From: Gnetum montanum
Taxonomy: Eukaryota; Streptophyta; Gnetopsida; Gnetales; Gnetaceae
NCBI GenBank assembly: GCA_015680685.1
Contig: MNCI01005867.1
Coordinates: forward strand, 317,831 to 381,830
Direction: 5' to 3'
DNA: 64,000 bases
Below the pieces are notes generated by a model. It did not search any database and had not been told where the DNA came from. It worked only from the letters and a program-made list of their open reading frames with translations. The position numbers and the translations under genes are program-made. Every line of letters starts with the position of its first letter. The stretch's first letter is position 1. This document shows positions 35,386-47,622 of the stretch, piece by piece.

Positions 35386-36282
35386 TGATGAATTGTGATT
35401 CATCAGGCTACGATATCGAACCCCTGATATCGGATCCATGCTATCAGGTACGCAATATCGAACCCCCGATATCAGATCCATGCTATCGGGTACACGATAT
35501 CGTAGCCCAAATAACGATATTAGATACATGATATCATGACTCCTGTGTGAGCCTTTAAATACACATGTAGGCACACAAGATGAGTCAGTTTAGAAATAGT
35601 TAGTTTTTCAGTCAGTAGATAGAAGTTAGTTCATTTCTTAGTTCCTCTCAACCCTTTCTCCCAGTGCATGCGCACAGTGTGATGATTGTAATTGTATGAC
35701 ATCCTTTATTCGAGTGTGGCATACTTGGACACACACATGACCAGAAATAAAGATCGAGATTACTTCATCATTTTAGAATTCACTTAGTTTAATTACTTAA
35801 TTGTTATTGTTATTAAATGTGAAATGAGTATGACTTAATCACGAGCATCTACGTGTGACTGCTTGGTATCCCAGTAGCGTTCTCAGGCCATGTGCTTGGT
35901 AATCCTAGTGGTAGTCATGCACGAGGCCTAAGATGTGTATGGATGATTAAGGAATGGATTCTCACCACACTTAGGCTAGCTTAGATTCTCTCTTCCACAT
36001 CCTATTAGCTTAGCTCTCTCCCCCTTTTCCTCCTAGCTTAATTAAAGTGATTTTCCATTGCCTCTAGGAGTAGCATTAGGTTAGAAACCACATCATACAC
36101 CTCACTCTAGATTAAACCATACGTGACAACGCATATACTGGTCTAGGTGGGAAGATAGCAGACTGCGATCAATAAGTAACTATCTAGATACCACAACTAG
36201 CTCGTTTGCAGAGTTCGACTGAATCATTTGTGAAACACTCGTATTCGTATGGTTAAGTGTAGGGGTACCTTGCCACTCATCA
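35386..36282 (+). repeat. LTR2 of E (central LTR)
   Basis: 897 bp, about 35-40 bp longer than LTR1 and LTR3. The extra length is a tandem duplication of a GATATC-motif unit in U3 (about 35400-35500, with ATCCATGCTATC repeated). Confidence 0.92.
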
Positions 36283-38409
36283 TTAGCAAGAGGATGTGCG
36301 ATATTGATGGAAAATATTGATGCTAACCTGCCCCATTTATATCTCATGGAGATCTTAAGGCAATTTGAAGAATGTAAGATAAGGAAGTTTGCGTTGCCCT
36401 TCCCTTGTCTCATCAAAAAGCTATGCAAGCATGCTAGAATTCTGGGGTACACTAATGATGTCCCTAGAAGAGCCCAAAATGCTTCATTTGCTAAACTATT
36501 GAAGCCACTAGCTCCAAGGAAAAGTGTTGGTGAGACACTAGAGCCAGAGCCAAAGTAAGAGTAAGAACAAATGGTGGGGCCCACTGTAACTCAAACTACA
36601 GAGCCTAGCCAACTCCCAAGCTTAAGGCCCAGTCAACAACAAGAAGTGGGACCTAGCATAAGCCAACGAGACCAACCGCCATTGTCATAGGATTATCGAC
36701 CGTCGATGAGCCATTTTAGGGCCATCTCTAAGATGGTCAATTGGAGGAGTCGTGATGATGCTAATTTTTTCTGCATCATCGATGATACCATAAGGTCCAC
36801 TACCTCTATGAATCGCGCATGAGGAGAGGTATCCATTCAGACAGGAGGAGGGGATACTGATTGGTCACAACAATTTTTTGGGAACACTGGATCCTTTCAG
36901 GTGCAACTCGAGACTGGTGAAGGGGCCAAAATGGTGGTCATGTAGCATAAGGATGCAATAGGAGCCATAGAAGTGGTTACAAACCACATCAAAGAATCAT
37001 TCAACATCACTGTTGTGCCACCGAAAAACTTCACAAGAACACATGATGCTCAAACATTGGTTGGTCCCTCGATGACTCTTGTGGAGCATGAGGATGTGCT
37101 TGATCGGTTGTTGCAAACAAGACAAGTAATGACATCCTTGTTCAACATCCCACAAGATGTCACGACAGCACAATGAGACCTCATCTCTACTAAGGAAAAT
37201 CTAGTCATGACAGAGATAAGGGTTGAGCATGCAGAAGTAGAGTTAGCAAAACTTTAAGAGAGGCTTGTAACCCTACAAGCTACACAGTGGGACCCCTCTC
37301 AATTCATTCCCATAGACCAGCTAGACACCTTCAAGACCGAGCAACTTAACAAATTACTAGTGAACAATAAGAGAGTGGTAGAGGAGAAAGAGAAGGTTGA
37401 TTGGGATGCCTCCAAGGCACAAGCACAAACCTATGTGCACGCCAAGGCACTCAGAGTCTTATAAGAGGAGAATAAATAGCTCACTGTTGACAATCTTCGG
37501 TTGACCACTATGGAGAAACAGAAGAATGTTCTCAAAGAAAATTTTCAACAACTACGAGAATAATTGATCAGGGTCAATCAAGATATGAACCGTTTGGCTA
37601 GAAAAAATCAAACCCTCTCAATGGAGGAGGTACGCATAATTCATCAAAAGATAGTCATCGAAATAAGTGCATGGCAAAACAAGGCCAAGTAGCACAAAAA
37701 GTTAAAGGAGCATTTTTTAGACTAGGTGGGAATGTACAAGCAAGTCATCAAGAAGGAGATCCATATGGCCAAGGCCCACATAAATGATTTCAGTGCTCAA
37801 CACATTGATTGGTGGGCCATATTGGACACATATGCATTCATCCACCAGGTGGAACTTAAAAGCCAGGACCTACACATTTAAGATCTTATAGAATACATGG
37901 AATTGGCAAACCTGCAGTATGCCAATCTAGCCATGTTGATAGTAGGGTGCCCGAGGATAGAGCTTGAGGGGTAGGTAGCTACCACCTACACTAAATATAA
38001 AGTAGAATTTGTAGAGCACAAGAAAACGTTGCAGAAGCTGGAAGTTGCAAATTCTGAACTACAGGTGATTAAAGCAAGCTACAAAGGACAAAAAGATGTC
38101 ACAGTGGACTTAGCTTGATAGCTTACAAATTTTTAGGAGTACAGGGACAAAGCTAGAGCCTACAAGAAGGAACTATGGTTGTTTGTAGCTTGGTACATCA
38201 AAGCAAATAAGATGTTCTCACAACTACCATGCCCATGGGAGGTGCCGGCTCCATCAAACATTGGAGCATCAGCATGGACAACATAGGATCCTTGAATAGA
38301 AGAGGAAAAGCTCCAGGCACTACTTTAATGTCATTAAATTCCAAAACCTGGAGCACAAGACAAGGGGAAGCAACCCATGGAGGAGCCACTGTCACCTAGA
38401 ACCACATGA
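36283..38409 (+). pseudogene. Second, 5'-truncated ORF2 in complex E
   Basis: Begins abruptly in the N-terminal domain (ARGCAILMENIDANLPHLYLMEI-like), aligned to about 33085 of the first copy, and continues through linker and coiled coil to TGA 38407-38409. The start of ORF2, gag and the primer site are missing on this side. It has more stops and a different set from the first copy, so it is an independent older copy. Confidence 0.85.
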
Positions 38410-38609
38410 GTTCCACAAAATTTTGAAATTTTGAAATTTTGTGATTTTTCATTTTTTGTGTTGTGTCCCAATTTTGTTCTATTAATTTTTCCACTGCGAC
38501 ATGAATAAATTCCCTGTTAGTTAATAATCCCATACCTATCCATTATGTAATTAATGGGGCTTGTTCTCATTTTGACTCGAGGACAAGTTTTCATTCAGTC
38601 ATGGAGGTA
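38410..38609 (+). other. 3' tail and polypurine tract before LTR3
   Basis: Same layout as 35212-35385. The polypurine tract is decayed to CATGGAGGTA. Contains AATAATCCCATACC near 38524. Confidence 0.8.
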
Positions 38610-39466
38610 TGATGAATTGTGATTCATCAGGCTACGATATCGGGCCCCTGATATTAGATCCACGATATTAGGTATCCGATATCATAGCCCAAGTAATGAT
38701 ATCAGATACATGATATCGTGACTTCTGTGTGAGCCTATAAATGCACATGTAGGCACACAAGAGGAGTCAGTTTGAAAATAGTTAGTTTTTCAGTCAGTAG
38801 ATAGAAGTTAGTTCATTTCTTAGTTCCTCTCAACCCTTTCTCCCAATGCATGCCTGCAGTGTGAAGATTGTAATTGTATGGCATCCTTTATTCGAGTGTA
38901 GTGTACTTGGACACGCACATGATCAAAAATAAAGATCGAGATTACTTCATCATTGCAGCATTCACTTAGTTTAATTACTTAATTGTTATTGTTATTAAAC
39001 GTAGAATGAGTACGACTTATCACGAGCATCTACGTGTGGCTGCTTGGTATCCTAGTAGTGTACTTTGGCCATGCGCTTGGTAATCCTAGTGGTAGTTGCA
39101 CACGAGGCCTAAGATGTGTATGGATGATTAAGGCATGGATGCCCATCGCACTTAGGCTAGCTTAGATTCTCTCTTCCTATCTCCTCTTAGTATAGCTCTC
39201 TCTCTCCCTTTTCCCTCCTGGCTTAGCTAAGATTATTTTCCATCGCCTCCAAAAGTAGCATTAGTTTAGGAACACATTATACACCTCACTCTAGACTAAA
39301 CCATATGTGACAAAGCAAATACTAGTCTAGGTGGAAAGACAACAAACTACGATCAATGAGTAACTATCTAGATACCACAATTAGCCCGTTTGCGGAGTTC
39401 GACCGAATCATGCGTGAAATGCTTGTATTCGTATAGTTGAGTGTAGGGGTACCTCGCCACTCATCA
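38610..39466 (+). repeat. LTR3 of E
   Basis: TGATGAATTGTGATTCAT...CACTCATCA, 857 bp, with six GATATC-type motifs before CTATAAATG. Followed by TTTAT, matching TTTAG before LTR1 at four of five bases. Confidence 0.92.
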
Positions 39467-40396
39467 TTTATTTTTGGGTTTGGCATGAAATTTTTATTTA
39501 TTTTGACCTTAATCTAATGTATTTCTACACATCCTTAGTTTTAAATTTATCATGATTCCATTATAAGATTACTAGTGATCCTAGGCATCACCCTACCCTA
39601 GCTAGGTTGGGGTGTTACACCATACCACTAAGTTAACACCTTATTGTTCAAAATAATTCTAATATAGGTATATTATAAGATATATAACATAGTATTGCCC
39701 ACCAAAATTAAACCTATGATAGCTTTCAAATCAAGTTTTACCACTAGACTAATACCACATTGTATGTATTGATTGTAAGAGTTACCATCATTATTTGTAT
39801 GACTAAAAACATCAATACGAATATATGATATGTATTTGAATGTAGTAGATGTTCAACCTTAAAACTTAAATTAATAATAAGCAAAATATTTAGAGTACAT
39901 TGCATGATTAGCACTGAGTAGAAAATACCAAAAATAATATAAAAAAAATATTTGCAATTAATAAAATGAATGGTCTCCCTCTTAACAACATTTACATCAC
40001 TTCCAATGTCCATGCTTAAACTTAAAATAGCAAAAAGATTCAAGGTAGCAGTAAAAAGCTTTAGCAAAATACTAACTTTTGTAGAATGATTCAATAGAAA
40101 ATGATGATATATATTGTCTATCATGATTCACCTTACATTGAGAATCTTTACCATTAGCTATAACATTAGTTCTAATCTTTGAGCTAACATTATTCTTCTC
40201 AAATAAGGAAAAGTTTTCCTTATGAGGTATTCATCTAGACTAATCAATACTTCCTATGGTATAAGTAAAAATATTCATAGAAGCTTCTATATTCTCTAGT
40301 TTCTTTATTATCATTTGTTTTTATATCTTTAGCTTCAATTAGTTTTTTCTTTTATACCATCAACTTCAACACATTTTTTTTCTTGAGCAAATAGAT
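39467..40396. other. Flank of E, then unassigned AT-rich DNA
   Basis: The first ~150 bp continue the sequence broken by E and end GTTGGGGTGTTACA, resembling an LTR terminus. From about 39620 there is nothing recognisable. A 126-codon minus-strand frame (40124-39744) has no known motif and is not called. Confidence 0.4.
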
Positions 40397-40912
40397 ATGT
40401 TAACTTGCACCTCAATTAAGTATGATAATAAAGCAACAAAAAGTACTAGAAATAATAAATCAATTATGAAATTGGAAGAAATGCATCAAGAATATAAGAA
40501 ACTATCTTGGGGAAAGCATATGAAAACCTTAACAATGGATTTAGCTCCTAGCAAGCCTTAGAAATGCAAGTCTTCTTTGTTTGAGACTTACAACTAGCTT
40601 TCACAATAGGAAGAGACTGTAGCTTGAATTATGCCTCATAGATCCTTTGATTTATTAAAGATGTGGTGATTCCAAGACCACCCAAGCATCCACTTATATA
40701 GTGGTCATAATGTTATGCTTTGGATAAAAGCCAAATTATGGAATTATAATCTAGAATTAATCATGGCTAAATTGGGTGTAAACAGTTATATATTCTTTTG
40801 ATATATTACATAGTTTGACTTTTATTATTTTCAACCAATATGCTAAGAATAATTTTCCAACATGACAATTAGTACAAAATGAAGGTGTTTTAAACTTAAA
40901 ATTAGCAACACA
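40397..40912 (-). repeat. LTR-like direct repeat of the copia remnant, left copy
   Basis: Aligns with 63176-63619 over most of its length (shared CACAAATGAAGGTG-like and TTGAATTATGCCTCA phrases). Minus strand starts TGTGTTGC after a purine-rich GGGAGAATTCTGAGG and ends TTAACA. The left copy has an internal extra stretch around 40745-40800. Confidence 0.65.
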
Positions 40913-41019
40913 CCTCAGAATTCTCCCAATGGTTTATTTCAAGGCATTACAACTAGGAGCAATCATTATATTTCACAATTTACCAATCCAAGTTCTTGTC
41001 TACACCTGTTGAACTTGTC

Positions 41020-41184
41020 CACAACAATTGCTTGGTTAATATATCCACTAGACTTTCTGATGTAAGAACCTTTTCCAAAGAAAGCCTTCCTTTTGTAATT
41101 TGATCTTAAATGAAATAGTAATTATCTCAATGTGTTTCGTCCTTACATAGAACTTAGGATTCTTTCATAGGAAAATTGCACTTT
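41020..41184 (-). pseudogene. C-terminal RNase H of the copia remnant
   Basis: Minus strand reads AIFL-stop-KNPKFYVRTKHIEI, then a KDQIT-like stretch and SLVDILTKQLLW. This is the diagnostic end of Ty1/copia RNase H (family form KNPxxHxRTKHIxxxYHF ... LADxxTKxL). It abuts the truncated LTR of M at 41185. The upstream part is at 61546-61980, and about ten codons are missing at the junction. Confidence 0.82.
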
Positions 41185-41927
41185 GAGCGTCTCACATGTG
41201 ATTTGGTCGAACTCCAAGGACTAAGTGCTTACACGCCTTAATGGAACACTCAGGGTTAATCAATCGTTGTCTTCCCAAAATGACTTGTATTGTCACGGTT
41301 GTATGGTTAAGTAAGCTTAAGGTATATGATTTTTATAACTTTTATCTTTTTGGTGTCTTATGCTAATAAGGGAAAGGGAAAGAGAACTAAGTGACTAACT
41401 TACTTTAACTATTCATTAACTAAGTTCTAATTGTCCTAACACTAGTATTTGTTCCCACTTGCCGTACACATCCTAAACCAGTGCAACGCTATTGGGATTA
41501 CCAAACGCTACTCGTTATTGGGTTACCAAGCGCTACACGCATGCTTGAAGCAGTTGTACTAAGTGCACTTAACTAAGAGAGTCAAAGGTTGAGAGAGAGA
41601 TTAATTAACTAGGAAAGCATTAAACATTCAACAATAATTAATTACTAATTAGCTTAATCCGTATGTTGCAAGGTGTATCATAAAGTTCATCTTTATTTTC
41701 TTATACAAATGTGTGCTTAGGTACAATTTGCTCAAATAAAGATCCGTTCACTTTATGACTCCTACTGTGGGCACACAGAAATTATTCTAACTCTAGAATG
41801 GTAAAACTGTAAGAGTTTGGCTAATGGTCTAAGTCTCACTATTCGGAACAAAGGGCGCCACCTCTTATTTATAGAATATGAGGCAGGACGCAATATCGTG
41901 TGGAGGATGCGATATCGCGGCTCATCA
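41185..41927 (-). repeat. Left LTR of M (3' LTR), U5 end truncated
   Basis: Aligns with 60780-61545 but begins at GAGCGTCTCAC, lacking the first ~45 bp. U3 (right side) carries two GATATC-type motifs (41890-41920); the partner LTR has one. Ends GCTCATCA. Confidence 0.88.
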
Positions 41928-43847
41928 TAGCCCCGTGACTGAATGAAAACTCGTCCTTGAGTTCCTTATAAAATATTGGGAAGGTATGGGATTATTGACT
42001 TGAATGAAACTAATGGTGAATGGGGTGACATGTGAACGGATCATCATTATAATACATGGCAATATTAGTGTTCATGACCATAAGAGTGAACACTATACAC
42101 ATTTGACATCCGGCCTTATTTGACAGCTGAGAGAGAAGAGAGAGAGAAGAAAAGAAGAAGGTGTGTTGCTACCGATGCTAGAATTGCGCCTTCCGTTGTC
42201 CATCTGTAACTGCGCCATCAATCTTGTCCCTTGCATAACTATTCCAGCACTAGTCCATCCTAAGTGTTTCCTCTAGATCGAGTCCATTGTTGTATGATTG
42301 CCATCTGCACACATAACACAGTCTCATATTAGCAAGGATAAATAAATCACAATGTAGTTGATACCTTGCCTTGGTGTAAGGTCCATTGGCTGAGTTGTGA
42401 TATGGCTAATATGGATTCTGGAGATATAACACTGGTGACTACCCAAGGTGTAGGGGTTAGGAGAAAATTGAAAAAATTGAACCAGGACCTCCATGACTAA
42501 GAGCGATCCTCTAGTAGTGATAGAATGGAAAAAGATAAGGAATATGAAAGATGGAGAGAAATAAACAATGGCAATGCTGATAAAATGGATGTCAGAAGTG
42601 GGAATGAACAAAACAAATGTTGATTGCAGAAATGTTTAAGGGAAAGAAGTTAATTGATGCACCAAATAGGAATGCCAGTGGGTCCTCCCCAAAGCAGGCT
42701 CATGCCTGTTATGCCCTAACAAACCCACATTCAAAGAGTCTGTAGGCTCTGAAATTGTCATTTGGAAGCAAGAGTTAAGGTCTTAACGACAAGAATTTAC
42801 CAAAAAGAAAACAATGTATCAACCAAAATATAGACTATTGATACAAATGACAATGAGGTGGAAAATGGAGAAATAATGATGGGAAGAAGAGAATGGAATG
42901 GAGTCCTAAGAACAAGGTGGTGTATAGCGCCTTGTGTATTAATGGTTAATGTGACTTAGTAGATCTCATTCCAAATCCAGCCTCAAAAAATCCACATCCA
43001 ATGACTTTGCATTAATACATTTGGCCAATCCATCCACTTGCAGTAATAGGAATGCTTCTGCCAAAGAGTCACCACCATTCCAAGGGAATGAGAAAGGAAA
43101 AAGTAGGAAGCAAGAAAGGGTCTTAGTTAGAGAGAAAATGTTTGTTTAGTTCCATAACCAATGCTTCTAGCCCAAATGATTATTTTGTCTAAGGGGTGTA
43201 CTTTGAATTCTTACAGTTTTTTTTTTGCGTAAGAACCACACCATGCGAAGACTTATTATTTTTATTAGCTCAGCTTCCTAATAGTGGAGCAATGTTAGAA
43301 TGGTAAGGAAAACTCAAGAAGAAAACATCCAATCACCCAAGAGAATGGCTAGCACAAATGCATCAAATCCCCTTCAAGTCACACCCTTTTCAGTCCTTGA
43401 GTCCTTCCTCAGTTTGAGAAATGCCTAGTCACCAATTCATTAATAGTTTTATTATTAAGAAAGGGACCGTACAATTCCAAGCCAAGAGAAACCATAGAAA
43501 TTTATGAATGCATGAATGACGTGGTCTCATTGCCTGCTGTATATCAAAAGAACCATACCTTAGTATCAACATTATAACTCCAAGGTAAAAACCAAACATT
43601 GGCAATCAATAGAATATAGTTCATACCACAGTCAGGAGCACTTATTAGGTGATGAATGTAACAAAATAAACAAACACACAAAGAAATGGAAAAGTATAAA
43701 TGATGTTGCAAAACAAAAATAAGAAAGGTTAAAGAAATTTGTAAAACAAAAACTTAAAAAGGAACTGAGGGCCTCAAATGATCAGCAGAGGTGGCCATCT
43801 CCCCCATGACTGAGTTGGAAGGAGGAGATCTAAAATAATGAGTAGGG
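41928..43847 (-). other. 3' non-coding region of M between integrase and LTR
   Basis: Minus strand: no ORF2 is present here. It contains the conserved block 42676-42751 shared with I, E and O, a purine-rich GAGAGAGAAGAG stretch near 42130-42165, the AATAATCCCATACC box (plus strand about 41984-41997), and a decayed polypurine tract next to the LTR. The 95-codon minus frame at 42611-42324 shows no known motif. Confidence 0.65.
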
Positions 43848-44703
43848 TTATCCCTTCTCAAAGGTATTATGTGCACTGGACATTCTAAGTTCATGGAAGG
43901 GTTTGGTTTGTTGCACATTGACTAGTAATCTCTTTTCAGGGTTCTTAAGTTTGTAGATGGTCATGGCCCCTGAAGGAAAGGTTGTATGAATAATGTAAGG
44001 TCCTTCCTATAGTGTTTGAAATTTTGTGCAATGTGGCACATGTGTGGGATTCCAATAGAGAACCTTATCTCCTGGTTGATACTTAACCTTTCGAATCTTC
44101 AAGTTATGATGTTGCTTGTTATATACCTTGTGCAACTCATTTGATGATAGGGCCGCTAATTGGTTTTTGTCTAGCACGTTTAAAGTTTTCAACCTTTGTT
44201 TTTGTGCTAGATCAAGATCGAGGTGGAGGTCACAAGCCATTGATAGTGTACAGAGCTTGGTTTGAATTGGAAGCATTGGAAGCTTTCCATACACTAACTC
44301 ATAGGGAGAGTAGCCTATAGGAAGTTTCCAGGTGGAGAAGTATGCCCAAAGAGCATCATTCAGCTTAGTGCTCCAATCTCGCCTATACTTGCTAATTGTC
44401 CTTGTTAATATTTTAGTGATTTCCCTGTTGGTGACCTCAGCTTGTTCGTTAGCTTGGGGGTGATAAGGTGTAGTCAATTTATGTTCAACCCCTAAGCGTT
44501 GCATTCACTTCCAAAAATTTGCACCTGTGAAATGTGTTCCGTTATTCGAAATAAGTGCATGTGGCACACCAAACCTATTTACAATTTGTTGTTGCACAAA
44601 TCATGCAGCTATAGATGATGTGCAGTCTGTAATAGTAGTTGCTTCAGCCCATTTCGTTAGATAGTCTACAAAAACTACAATGTAAGCTTTTCCATTGGAC
44701 ATT
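43848..44703 (-). pseudogene. Integrase of M, C-terminal part
   Basis: Continues from 55165 after element X. It begins PMSNGKAYIVVFVDYLTKWAEA and passes the second Asp region. The open stretch 44504-44007 reads YHPQANEQAEVTNREITKIL (catalytic Glu present), then LWAYFSTWKLPIGYSPYELV, and the C-terminal module KYQPGDKVLYWNPTHVP. The tail GAMTIYKLKNPEKRLLVNVQ ends at the stop 43848-43850. This is the intact form of the tail that H has lost. Confidence 0.88.
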
Positions 44704-44708
44704 GGTGT
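44704..44708. repeat. Target-site duplication of X, left copy
   Basis: GGTGT, repeated exactly at 55165-55169; both lie inside the M integrase gene. Confidence 0.93.
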
Positions 44709-44939
44709 TGAAACACCACAAAATTCTGAGCTTAGTACTTCTCCAACAAGCGTCGAGCTAAGTCATGATGCTCCCCAACATGACTGAAGCTTGAGGGCCT
44801 CACAGACAGCTTCAAGCAGAGTCAAACTCAACAAGAAATAGTTCCTTGGGATCCACAGAAGACTACAATGACATCTGGCATCAAACTTGGCAAATCTTGA
44901 GCTCAAAATACTTGGTTTTCACTAAGTATGCATCCTGTA

Positions 44940-46000
44940 TGCTGGCCTATACATGCCCAGCGTACAGCCCAGCGTACAGCAACTTTTGGGGCCCCAAAAT
45001 GAGTCAAAACATGTTAGAATTGAGCATTTGTACCCCCCAAGACCTTCCCCAAGGTCCCCAGCAGCTCTCAGGCACTTGAAAATCAAATTTTGGGCTCCAA
45101 ATAATGGTCTTTCATTCCTGTACGCCCAGCGTGCAGCCAGCGTAGAGCAATTTTTGGGCCCCAAAAATGAGTCAAAACATGCCAAAATTGAGCGTCTAGA
45201 CCCCCTAGGACCTTCCCCAAGGTTCCTAGTAGCTCTCAGGCACTTGAAAATCAAATTTTGAGCTCCAAATGATGGTCTTTCATTCTTGTACGCCTAGTGT
45301 ATATGCCCAACGTGCAGCCAGCGTAGAGCAACTTTTGGGCCCCAAAAAATGAGTCAAAACATGCCATAATTAAGCATATGGACCCCCCAAGACCTTCCCC
45401 AAGGTCTCCAGTAGCTCTCAGGAACTTGAAAATCAACTTTTGGGCTCCAAATAATGGTCTTTCATTCCTGTATGCCCAGCATATACGCCTAGCGTGCAGC
45501 CAGCGTAGAGCAACTTTTGGACCCCAAAAATGAGTCAAAACATGCTAGAATTGAGCGTTTGGAACCCCCAAAACCTTCTCCAAGGTCCCCAGTAGCTCTT
45601 AGGCACTTGAAAATCAAATTTTAGGCTCCAAATGATGGTCTTTCATTCTTGTACACCCAGCATATACGCCCAGCGTGCAGCCAGCGTAGAGCAACTTTTG
45701 GGCCCCAAAAATGAGTCAAAACATGTCAGAATTGAGTGTCTGGACCCCCCGGGACCTTCCCCAAGGTCCCCAGCAACTCTCAGGCACTTGAAAATCAAAT
45801 TTTGGGCTCCAAATGATGGTCTTTCATTTCTGTACGCCCAGCGTGCAGCCAGCATAGAGCAACTTTTGGGCCCCAAAAATGAGTCAAAACATGCCAGAAT
45901 TGAGCATATGGACCTCCCAGGACCTTTCCCAAGGTCCCCAATAGCTCTCAGGCACTTGAAAATCAAGTTTCAACCTCAAAATGATGCACTTCCATAACCT
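44940..46000 (+). repeat. Tandem ~180-bp repeats in 5' LTR of X (about 6 units)
   Basis: Each unit runs TACGCCCAGCG, GTGCAGCCAGCGTAGAGCAA, TTTTGGGCCCCAAAAATGAG, CATGCCAGAATTGAGC, CCAAGGTCCCCAGTAGCTC and CAGGCACTTGAAAATCAA. Unit length is near 180 bp, so frames stay open across units on both strands and create false ORFs. Confidence 0.93.
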
Positions 46001-46189
46001 GTACGCTGAGCATATGTACTCTGCACGCCTAGCGTGAAGCCCAGCGTACACCACCAGAAACAGCCCAAAACAAGCACCAAACAGTGAGATTTTCACCTGA
46101 AATTGACTCCCAGAGGTAGGGAAATTATTGGGCATCATTACAGGCACCTGAAAATCAAGTTTTGACCTTAAAATGAAGCATTTCCATGT

Positions 46190-46440
46190 GTGTACGCTGG
46201 GTACATTTTGGTGTATGTTGAGCCTATACGCTGAGGTTGATGCTGAGTCTATACGCTAAGGCATGCTGTACGCTGGCATGCTGTACGCTGGCATGCTGTA
46301 CGCTGGCATGCTATACACTGGCATGCTATATGCTGGCATCCTGCACGCTATACATCCTGTACGCTGGCATGCTGTACGCTGGCCCCTGCATGCTGTACAT
46401 CCTGTACACTGGCATGCTCTACGCTGTACAGTTGTAACAT
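46190..46440 (+). repeat. Short GTACGCTGGCAT repeats in 5' LTR of X
   Basis: Multiple 15-bp units CATGCTGTACGCTGG (about 46262-46435). The core GTACGCTG is the reverse complement of CAGCGTAC seen in the 180-bp units. Confidence 0.9.
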
Positions 46441-47128
46441 ATCCTGCACTCAGTCAACATGCCACATGTCACCCGACCCAAGAGTCTAGTGCTCCATGGC
46501 CAATCATTCCCTCTTAGATCTGAGTCTAATGTCTAAACTCATATAAAAACCCCAAATTTTTGACCAGATCTAGGTCAGAAATATGGGAGGCATTTTGGAA
46601 AAAATTGGGACAGACCACACTAAGAAAATTGAGAACCCTACAACCTATACACTGGACTTCAACCCTGTACGCTGAACATATAGCCTCTACGCTGTGCCTG
46701 CAATTTGAACCAGCACACTGTCATAACCTTGCATTCACCGAGGCTCTTCGTCTACCTTGTGTTAGATCCACAACTACGTTAAGGCCGGTGCATTGTAACT
46801 CCTATTACGTAATAATATTACCACATTTCTTTGCTAAGATTTATTACAATTTTTCATTCATTACTGCATGCTCATCGTTTACATTCCTGTACGTTTACGC
46901 TCAGTTTTACATTAGTTACACTGTTTACATATAACTCGATGTACAATATATCGGTATACGCTTGGGGAAATCCTTGTCTGATCCGCGTGCGGACCACTTG
47001 GGGTACTCTGCCTTCATTAATTCCAGCTTGTCCTCAAGCGAAGGTAGGGTCTTCTGTGCTTGTCTGGGGATCCCCTGGCCTCTGTTTCATTCCAGCCAGA
47101 GACTGACGATTTCGGATAGTACAGAAAA

Positions 47129-47146
47129 TGACGCTAGAAGGAGGGC
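47129..47146 (+). other. Primer-binding site of X
   Basis: TGACGCTAGAAGGAGGGC lies 5 bp after the LTR. It resembles a tRNA-complementary TGGCGCTAGAAGGAGGG site with one G-to-A change. The tRNA is not assigned. Confidence 0.6.
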
Positions 47147-47622
47147 CTGACTTGTTTTTTGTTTAATCGAAACACTGATTACGTTACCTGTTTAAACATA
47201 GGTTCTATGCTACTACAGTGTTTACGCTGCTACAGTGTTCACGCTGCTACAGTACCGCTACAGTGTTTTTTCAACAAAAACACACAAAACACATCCATTT
47301 TCAAAGCCGAATTCGCTGCAATTCGCACATACTTCAAACCGATCTAAGTACTAATGGCCACCAACATGGATCACCTTGTCCAAAGCATACAATACACACA
47401 ACATAATGATTCCGAGATGACTTCCTCTTACCTGAGATCGCCATCCGCGTACGACTATGGTTCATAATTTCATACTTAGCCAAATTTTCTCCCGTTTACG
47501 CTGTACACACTAGAAACTTAGAAAAATTTTTAGTGTTCACATGCCAGACACTCTGCACACTTAGCTTGAAACACACTCGGCACTTGTTAGCTAGCTCATA
47601 CGTTGCCCTGTCACACATCATC
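47147..47622 (+). other. Leader of X
   Basis: Non-coding. Contains repeated CTACAGTGTT/TACGCTGCTACAGT phrases (47211-47270) that echo the TACGCTG motif of the LTR. Confidence 0.6.

Larger units (their letters stand above)
28813..39466 (+). mobile_element. Complex E: three-LTR array of the gag + ORF2 non-autonomous subfamily
   Basis: The order is LTR1 (28813-29674), primer site, truncated gag, spacer, internal promoter, ORF2, LTR2 (35386-36282), 3' part of a second ORF2 (36283-38409), LTR3 (38610-39466). The flanks are TTTAG and TTTAT, consistent with one diverged 5-bp duplication. The simplest history is a second copy inserted into ORF2 of a first, followed by recombination between the two 5' LTRs that removed the first copy's 5' half. 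No pol genes. Confidence 0.9.
44709..47123 (+). repeat. 5' LTR of X
   Basis: Starts TGAAACACCACAAAATTC and ends GGATAGTACA. It has three zones: about six tandem ~180-bp units (44940-46000), a GTACGCTG-rich zone (46190-46440), and a promoter (TATA box ATATAAAAA, 46541-46549) followed by R/U5 to 47123. Confidence 0.93.

Noticed and set aside
39744-40124. 126-codon minus-strand ORF
   Set aside because: No recognisable motif; AT-rich sequence next to the copia LTR-like repeat makes a chance frame likely.
44940-46000. Regular repeats as a possible CRISPR array
   Set aside because: Units are contiguous ~180-bp tandem copies without spacers, inside a plant retrotransposon LTR.
44922-46147. Overlapping ORFs on both strands with repeated phrases (ALRHLKIKF, LACFDSFLGPKS) in the X LTRs, also at 52718-54228
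   Set aside because: They are read-through of ~180-bp tandem units whose length keeps frames open. They occur on both strands and inside LTRs.
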